From Misgurnus anguillicaudatus (lineage: Eukaryota; Chordata; Actinopteri; Cypriniformes; Cobitidae), in NCBI RefSeq assembly GCF_027580225.2, contig NC_073346.2:13046001-13110000 (forward strand): a stretch of DNA of 64,000 nt. The letters are read 5' to 3'. The number at the start of each line of letters is the position of its first letter. Positions within the stretch are counted from its first letter, which is position 1. The notes under the pieces were generated by a model, which saw only the letters and a list, made by a program, of their open reading frames with translations, did no database searches and had not been told where the DNA came from. The translations under genes were made by a program, and so were the position numbers. Positions 58,701 through 64,000 of the stretch are shown here, in pieces.

Positions 58701-61700
58701 GAGTTGAAAAAGTAAATTTAGGATAAAGTACTGAAAATGAGAATAAAGTCTAGCTAATAAATCCTGATCTTTTATGAGCAAATGTATTATTATTCCAAAA
58801 CACAGAGTCTGTTATTAAGTATTAAAGTTAATCTCACATGGCATTTTACCTAAAAATTTACGTGCAATAATACTTTTTTACAGTGTATATGACCTCTATA
58901 AACTCATCTATCCTCTATTCTCATTTATCAGCATAGGTAAGAATAAAGAAATGATTAGAAGGCAGAATGGCGGTGAAATGGTTAAATTAAAAGTCTATAC
59001 TCATAAACAACATGGCAGCTGTCGTCACAGGTGAGGTAGTGCTTGATGTGCAGTAGAGGTGTGTGCAATCTGCAGCTGAACAAAGAGAGAACCAGCTCAT
59101 CTCAGACCCCAGACGGGGGTTTGTGGGTACTCCACTGGAGCATCAGCCTGTATTAGTGGATTGTTTTCAACCCACTCCCCTTCCCCATGCCTGTCTGTGG
59201 GGTTAAGGTGGTCTCTCACCAGATGAGACCTCCTTATCTCCTGCCTCCCCTCGGTCTGGCACACCAAGGTCCTCTCCGAGATGATCCTCTTGGATGTTGG
59301 AGTTGTCGGTTGGCGGCCGTCGGGAAGCAGGTGAGCAGGGCAGAGAGCCCAGGTTAGAGGTAGAGATGCCGGATTGGGAATGCAGTCCTGGATCGTCTTC
59401 CTCCAGGTCGGTGAACTGGTACACCTCCTGAATGTCCAGCTCGAGGGGACGGAAGCCCTTGGTCACCACACCGGGCCGGGTGTCAAGGATGCCGCCCAGG
59501 TGGGGCTGTGCTAACTGCTGCCACGCGTGGAGAGTGGCCGAACCTGAGGGGAGATATGAGGGAGACAGAAGAGATTAGATCACAATTGTCATAAGAAATA
59601 TGAAAAAATGCTGTCGAGATTTATACAAAGACTGAAAAGGAATAAATTAGCATCTGTAAGAGAACTTGAAATTTATGAGCAACAGAAATATGTCATCATA
59701 TTTATAGAAATGTTTTGATTTCAAAGCTTATGGTTAAATGATGATGACTTGATAAAAAAATAAAATCAGCATTTCAATGATGTATGTTCAGATAAAATGT
59801 ATTGTTATGTTGGCTTGAGAAACTGATATTCGACTTGAACTTTTTCCTCGTATTATTATTATTATTATTATTATTATTTCGAGACCAAAATTATCAACTC
59901 AAACTCTTCCTAGAGCTTTCAAGCTACATTGCATCAAACTTTATACTTTCTTAAACAATCAATTGCAATGGCATAATTTAAGTTATTTTCAGTTGACACA
60001 GCTCAAATGTGTTTAAGTCTAGTCAATTGTTCACAAACTTTTAAGTCATCTAGTTATAAAACTATTTTAAAAAATATTGAGCAAAGACCAGCAAATACCT
60101 TTTCAACATAAGGACCATTCACGATCATGCTTAACTATTCAATATGAAGTATTATTCATTATTAAGATCATTGATTTCATTCAGGTCTTCATTTATAAAG
60201 CGTTTAATTTGTCGCTTATATTTTAGAGCTGCAAGATGTGTGATATATTGATCGTAATATTGCAAATGTGAATATTGAAATGGTTTACATTAACTGCATT
60301 AAAGGTGCAGTGTGTAAATTTTAGCACCATCTAGTGGTGAGGTTGCGAATTGCAACCAACGGCTCAGTCCACTGCGCACCCCTCGCTTTTGAAACACATA
60401 GAGAAGCTATGGTAGCCGCCACCGGACAAACATGTCATCGTCAGAGACAACTTAGTAAAAAATGTGTCCATTAAGGGCTTCTGTAGAAAAATGGTTGCAC
60501 AAAATGGCGACTTCCATGTACGGGGACCCTCGGTGTATATAGATAAAAAGGTCTCGTTCTAAGGTAATAAACGCATAACGGTTCATTATGAAAGGTCTTT
60601 GTACAACACTGATATTATAGTTTTGTATACTTCTAAAGCTTACACACTGCACCTTTAAGTGAAAAGTTACAGGCAGTCAAAGTTTTAGGTGGATGCGGAT
60701 AGCAAAGAGACTGGTGAGACAAAGATAGTGTTGTGTTTTTAGTAAAAATGTATTTTGAAATGTATGATGGTTGTATAATTTCAGGTTTTTTTTAATAGAA
60801 AAAATAATAATTTAACTTAAACTGAATTAACTTAAAGCATTTTCATAACGCATATTGTATATCGCTTTAAAAAAGTTATCGCAGATTTTCTTCAATATTG
60901 TGCAGTCCAATTATATTTAGTAATTTAAACTAAAATTGTTAAGCATTGATATTAAAAACATTTACTTTTAAAAGAATATGCGCTTGGGAAACTAGGTCAT
61001 AATGCTAGCAGTCAAGATTTGGGGCACACACCATCTGTATATTTTAGAAAAATTGATAACAGTCGACAAATGACAAAAATTTAATTATGGAAATTACATT
61101 TAGTGTAATAATAAACTCTTTATTAGAGCAGTTGTTGGCTGCTTTACCTTCACTATATGGCCTAATTTTTATTTTATTTTACTTCAGATGGAGATTGAGC
61201 ATTTAAAAACAAGATATATATTTAGATTAATATTTAGATCACATTACTGTATTATTAAAATAAATTGTGTACCCAAACTATTGACTGCTAGTGTGCGATT
61301 ATAGTCTGTATTGTTTTATGATTTTGTTATGGTCAGAAAAAGCAAATGAAGAGAAAAGAAGAAGGAAATTAAAGTTGCGTTTATTACAAAGCTATAGAAG
61401 ACAGACAGAAGGTAGAAAATAAAAGTATAAACACACACTGACAAGACAGTAGGAAAAATACATGAGGATAGAAGGGGGCTTAAAAATATGCTGTATAGAA
61501 AGTTCACATGCATTTGTCCTAAAATTATTTACTATTAACGTAACTGTGCATGTGAGCCAGCAGGGGGCACTAGAGAGAGAATTACAAACCCTCACTTACA
61601 AATAACTTCTCTTTTTTTACCACATTACCATCTATTGTGGAAGAAATTAAACAAAAAACACCAACAAAATTGTTGAAGGAAAAGTATACATCAAATTCAA

Positions 61701-63355
61701 AAAAGTATGCATGCTTTTTGACTTTCTTAGTCAATAGGGAACGCTGTTTAGGAAGTCTACAGTCTCTATAAATACAATAAATATAGTATGTGTCATAAAG
61801 TGCATTGCATGTGCTGTAATTTTTTCAAATTTAATCCCATTCAAAGAAAGTTAGACCTTTTTGCATGAAAAACATGCATGACAAGATTTTTTAATATAGA
61901 TCTCTATTTGCTAAATTGGTAGCGAATGACGATAGCCGTGTTATATCTAATATATCATGTAGCAATAATCGTCGTTTTGATCGGTGAAACTATTTTTTGT
62001 TTATTTTGTTTGTTTATTTTTTAAATCCAAATATTAAATTATGCATCTAAACATTTATTAAAATAATAATAATGCAATTGGTATGAATAGTTCTGATTTT
62101 ATTAACTATTTAGGTACATTTTATTGGCCCATCCGAGAAGCTAATTATTACAGATTGTTAAGTTTTAAATATGGATACTTTTCTTACAAAATCGCATCAG
62201 TTACCTCCAGAAGTCCTTTATTTACCCACTGGAGCCGTGTGGATACATGCACATTTTGTGCTTGAAAGTCGTGGACCCTGTTTTCTACCGTAATAAAGCT
62301 CAGAAGAGCCAAGAAATTTACTAAAATAACTCAAACTCTTTTCGTCTGAAAGATGATGGAAATATGTATCTCAAATGGCTTGGGGTGAGTAAATCATGGG
62401 GTAATTTTCATTTTTTGCTGAACTATCCCTTTATCTTTTTATTACTGTATTAACTATCCCTTTAGGCCTTTATGCTTAATGGATGAAAATGTAAAGTTAT
62501 GCGAATACTCATATATTTACTATGTGTGTATCTAAATCTCAAACCAGCAGCGAGGCTGTGCATGTCTGAAATAGAAAGAGTGTTGTGTAGACAGGTCCTC
62601 AGCACTGTGGTGCATGAGCGTCCAAAGAGCATCTATCAGTAAGAAGGTGACTGATCGGGGTTTGACTCGTTCACCTTCCAGAGGTTTGACGATCTGAAGT
62701 TTCTCGGGCAGATAGGATCGGGTGCTGTAGATGGAATAAACCGAGTGCAGGGTCCCCAGAGACATGATGCTCTCGGCTGGAGTTAGAGGACCACCGTCTT
62801 CACTGCCACTCCCACAATCTCTCTCATCGTACGACAGGTTCTTGTCCTCAACCAGGGCGTTGAGTTTCCTCTCTCGCTCCTCCTCAAAGAAACGCCGCTC
62901 GCTCAGGTAGTTGTCCCGGCGAAGGGAAAGACGACGCAGTGCCGCCGCCAGGTCATGGGACCCGGGGGTGCCAGGTGTGCCGGGCTTTCTGTTAGAGTCA
63001 TTAGAGCTGGACACAAATATTACAGGCAAAGAATCAGACAATTGTATTGTATTAAAAATGTTAAGTAACCGCCAAATAGAGCATTTTTATTATGTCACAT
63101 TAAGGATATAAAAGATCTTACCCATCGTGAGGTGACTGGGTGTCCAGCATTAGACTACTGGTGCGGTTGTCCATTTCGCTTCCATCTCCTCCGTACATGC
63201 TTGATCTAGGTGTGCTCCGACAGCTAGATCCCCTCGAGTTCATACAGGATGTCTGATTGGACCCTGGGATGTTCAGAGGGGAGGGACCCAGGGACCGCTG
63301 TCGAACGGATTGGTTGACGTTACGCACTGTTTGGAAGACTCTCTTTGGGTGCAAC
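51947..63355 (-). CDS. trak1: Trafficking kinesin-binding protein 1, C-terminal 583 residues in five exons (5' part off window)
   Basis: TRAK1 is an adaptor linking kinesin-1 and dynein to Miro on the mitochondrial outer membrane, so it moves mitochondria along microtubules, notably in axons. The five exons join in frame (phases 2, 1, 1, 2). In order they read KRVFQTVRNVNQSVRQRSL, then ALRRLSLRRDNYLSERRFFE and LPEKLQIVKPLEG, then RPGVVTKGF, then STYTFTTCRILHPTDELTRV, then CTPRRLSLAESFTN, SLGLVRLLQDRGISAAVY and a tail with RRNRSYPAMVG. The first exons cover the Milton-type region; the rest is the Ser/Pro-rich C-terminal region. These match vertebrate TRAK1 better than TRAK2, for example SLGLV.LL..RGISAAVY. 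Human TRAK1 is about 950 residues, so the HAP1-like coiled-coil half lies to the right of the window. Convergent with cck as in human. Confidence 0.93.
52707..55140 (-). other. trak1 intron (2.4 kb) with insertions
   Basis: GT...AG. It holds a hAT-type short element at 54173-54428 and other repeat-like sequence around 53830-54560 (an AAAGACGCGTTT and AAACGCGTC region). No other exon seen. Confidence 0.8.
54173..54428. mobile_element. 256 bp hAT-type short element, target duplication CCGTGTGA
   Basis: The ends CAGTGATGTGCGGGTTG and (inverted) CAGTGATGCGCGGGTCA form inverted repeats. It is flanked by CCGTGTGA at 54165-54172 and 54429-54436. The interior has GGTCGGGTCG words. It has no coding sequence. 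Confidence 0.82.
55141..55243 (-). CDS. trak1: trak1 penultimate coding exon
   Basis: 103 bp after TGCTGTCTCCAG and before GTAAAA. It encodes HFPGKCMSHTSSTYTFTTCR and ILHPTDELTRVTP. This GKC...TFTTCRILHP block is highly conserved in TRAK proteins. Confidence 0.95.
55893..56131. mobile_element. CACTGTAAAAA-family element
   Basis: Starts GCACAGTAAAAATACTTTGC and ends GCAAAGTACTTCTTAGAGTG. The interior (CTTGACTAGAGATGA, CTCATCTCTGTTGACATGAC) matches 328-586. Confidence 0.65.
56265..56830. mobile_element. CACTGTAAAAA-family element split by a solo LTR
   Basis: The left end GCACTGTAAAAAACTGCATT and the right end AGCTGCATTTTTTTTACGAT frame a self-complementary interior. A TG...CA sequence at 56391-56757 interrupts CCTAAAATAGTAGG. 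Confidence 0.7.
56391..56757. mobile_element. Solo LTR of an LTR retrotransposon (367 bp)
   Basis: Starts TGTCATGAAC and ends CATGACA, so it has short inverted TGTCATG and CATGACA termini. It is flanked by 5 bp copies of AAAAT (56386-56390 and 56758-56762). Inside is a TATTTAA box (about 56612) in a pyrimidine-rich setting. There is no internal retrotransposon sequence, so it is a solo LTR left by recombination. The lineage (perhaps Gypsy-type) is not determined. Confidence 0.8.
56905..57905. mobile_element. 1,001 bp inverted-repeat element (GAAGAGTTTGGTTCC ends)
   Basis: 28 bp perfect inverted ends (GAAGAGTTTGGTTCCAAAAC continuing GCAATAAA) at 56905-56932 and 57878-57905, flanked on both sides by AT repeats. 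Variants of the subterminal CGCAATAAATCCAT motif recur inside, near 57115, 57150, 57700 and 57730. No transposase. The superfamily is unknown. Confidence 0.75.
58141..58197. repeat. Hairpin with TGACGTCA-type cores
   Basis: Arms 58141-58165 (ATAGAGGGTATGCACATGAC then GTCAC) and 58174-58197 (GTGACGTCAATGCATACCCT then CTAT) are inverted copies with one gap and one change around an 8 bp loop. Each arm carries a GACGTCA CRE-like core. Confidence 0.75.
59220..59543 (-). CDS. trak1: trak1 coding exon
   Basis: 324 bp after ATCTCCCCTCAG and before GTGAGA. It encodes SATLHAWQQLAQPHLGGILD, TRPGVVTKGF and an acidic stretch DLEEDDPG, then a Ser/Pro-rich variable part. The start and the VVTKGF block match vertebrate TRAK1. 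Confidence 0.95.
59809..59990. repeat. Short relative of the TATGTTGGCTT element, with (ATT)n
   Basis: TATGTTGGCTTGAGAAAC, then an (ATT)n run at 59850-59878, then TAGAGCTTTCAAGCTACATT. The last block is the complement of the tail of the 42625-45037 element (44920-44945). Confidence 0.6.
60299..60658. mobile_element. TTAA-flanked element, second copy of 8738-9069
   Basis: Starts TTAAAGGTGCAGTGTGTAAA and ends TTACACACTGCACCTTTAA. The interior nearly matches the 8738 copy but has an extra block (AACACATAGAGAAGCTATGG). TTAA at both edges. Confidence 0.8.
62675..63006 (-). CDS. trak1: trak1 coding exon
   Basis: 332 bp after TTTGTGTCCAG and before GTGAACG. It encodes GTPGTPGSHDLAAALRRLSL, NYLSERRFFEEERERKLNAL, LTPAESIMSLGT and SYLPEKLQIVKPLEG. 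The SHDL..ALRRLSLRR.NYLSERRFFEE block is diagnostic of TRAK proteins. Confidence 0.96.
63007..63121 (-). other. trak1 intron (115 bp)
   Basis: GTAAGA...TCCAG, the smallest intron in the window. Confidence 0.9.
63122..63355 (-). CDS. trak1: trak1 coding exon
   Basis: 234 bp after TTTTGTTCAG and before GTAAGA. It encodes LHPKRVFQTVRNVNQSVRQR, SLGPSPLNIPGSNQTSCMNS, SSCRSTPRSSMYG and DNRTSSLML. KRVFQTV.NVNQ.V.QRSL.PSP.NIPGSNQ is conserved in vertebrate TRAK1. The open frame extending left of 63355 belongs to the intron. Confidence 0.95.
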
Positions 63356-64000
63356 CTGAACAAAACGTAAAGATATAAAATGTTAATTCACAAGTGGAAC
63401 ACACAAAAAACATAAATGTTAAAAATAAATTCACATCTAATACATAATTAGAAAACATTTTAATAATCTGAATGGCATTCTGTCTTGGCACTGGTATATG
63501 GGTGATTCTCACGAAACCATTGAAACACCACGGCACTAATGATTTTAGCTTTAAAATGTGTAATATAGTAACATTAAAAAGCATCAGAATTAACACAATA
63601 CTGTGTTCTACCTTGCACAATGTGTGATTTCAACATAAGAATTTATAATTGTACATTTTATCTCATTTTCTGCTGAAATTCTCATTACCGCAATGTGTCC
63701 GGCTGTGTTTGAACATGCGTTATGCTGTAATTTAATCAAATTAACACAAATATTAAGAAAAAAAATAAATGGATGTTTTGCTAGACTACTTTAGATGACA
63801 GAAAAAATATTTACTGAATATTCATGTATAATAATAATGAAGAAAAATTAGGAAAATGATGTGTCCATGCCTGATGTTCTCATCCTCCGCAACACTTTTT
63901 GAGAACAGTTTAAGCACACATACAGAATTTTAATAAAGTTTGATTTTGAGTGACCAAACACATGGACCAGTTACTTCAAGATGGCTACCAGGTAAGATAA
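63356..64000 (-). other. trak1 intron, incomplete; interspersed repeat likely
   Basis: No exon is recognised before the window edge. GGTGATTCTCACGAAACC (63503) and CCTGATGTTCTCATCCTCCG (63869) resemble a common cyprinid interspersed repeat by memory only. Confidence 0.4.

Larger units (their letters stand above)
55244..59219 (-). other. trak1 intron (4.0 kb), transposon-rich
   Basis: Contains the elements at 55893-56131, 56265-56830 with a solo LTR, 56905-57905 and the hairpin at 58141-58197, plus an AAAGGG MITE end at about 55639. No further exon seen. Confidence 0.85.
59544..62674 (-). other. trak1 intron (3.1 kb)
   Basis: Holds repeats at 59809-59990 and 60299-60658 and an AAAGGG MITE end near 62413-62432. 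No other exon seen. Confidence 0.85.

Noticed and set aside
61316..61595. Hydrophobic open frames on the - strand
   Set aside because: They are low-complexity AT-rich sequence in a trak1 intron, without splice sites or homology that I recognise.
63960..64000. Possible + strand exon ending CTACCAG before GTAAGA at the window edge
   Set aside because: It is too short to judge, and the surrounding sequence resembles an interspersed repeat.

Overview
This window looks like nuclear DNA from a teleost fish, most likely a cyprinid. The grounds are AT-rich intergenic sequence, spliced vertebrate genes, tRNA-derived SINEs ending in the TTGGAT-AAAGCGTCTGCC tail known from cyprinids, a Tc1-type transposon, and many short inverted-repeat elements. 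There are only two host genes. Cholecystokinin (cck, + strand) has its coding exons at 34949-35180 and 35512-35642. The last five coding exons of a trafficking kinesin-binding protein, best matched to TRAK1, lie on the - strand between 63355 and 51947. The rest of TRAK1 lies beyond the right edge. The genes point tail to tail, as CCK and TRAK1 do in human, which supports both identifications.

Left part (1-34 kb): I found no host gene. It holds short inverted-repeat transposons (several flanked by TTAA or TA), a broken LINE (about 4530-6060), a tRNA-derived SINE (7440-7562), elements nested inside elements (11391-12778; 22196-23815), perfect hairpins (24928-25013; 19855-20015), and a 1.34 kb Tc1-like element (26567-27903) whose transposase is broken by stops and a frameshift.

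Middle (34-36 kb): the compact cck gene has a TATA-like box, a CTGCGTCAGG element of the CRE/TRE type known from CCK promoters, two coding exons and an AATAAA signal. It encodes a 120-residue prepro-hormone containing [11 protein letters not shown].

Between the genes (38.2-47.8 kb) is the most striking structure, a multi-layer nest of mobile DNA. (1) A roughly 300 bp element with AAAGGGATA ends is split by (2) a 9,336 bp element with about 220 bp inverted ends and the 8 bp target duplication TATCTTCT. That element carries (3) a 102 bp tandem array of about 36 units, organised as a roughly 1.73 kb, 17-unit higher-order repeat. The second higher-order copy is split by (4) a 4,504 bp hAT-type element with target duplication GTTGAGGT. 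That hAT keeps the N-terminal transposase exons but not the catalytic core, and contains (5) an element filled with a 31 bp GCTAGCATGA satellite and (6) a 725 bp short element with target duplication GAAAAGAT. The long open frames here (582, 447 and 276 codons) come from the 102 bp period being divisible by three and are probably not genes.

Right part (48-64 kb): a SINE, an (AT)n microsatellite, a probable TRAK1 3' UTR carrying an inserted short element, and TRAK1 introns rich in insertions. These include a solo LTR with target duplication AAAAT inside another element, a hAT-type short element with target duplication CCGTGTGA, and a 1,001 bp inverted-repeat element.

All identifications come from reading the sequence and from remembered family features. 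No database search was run.
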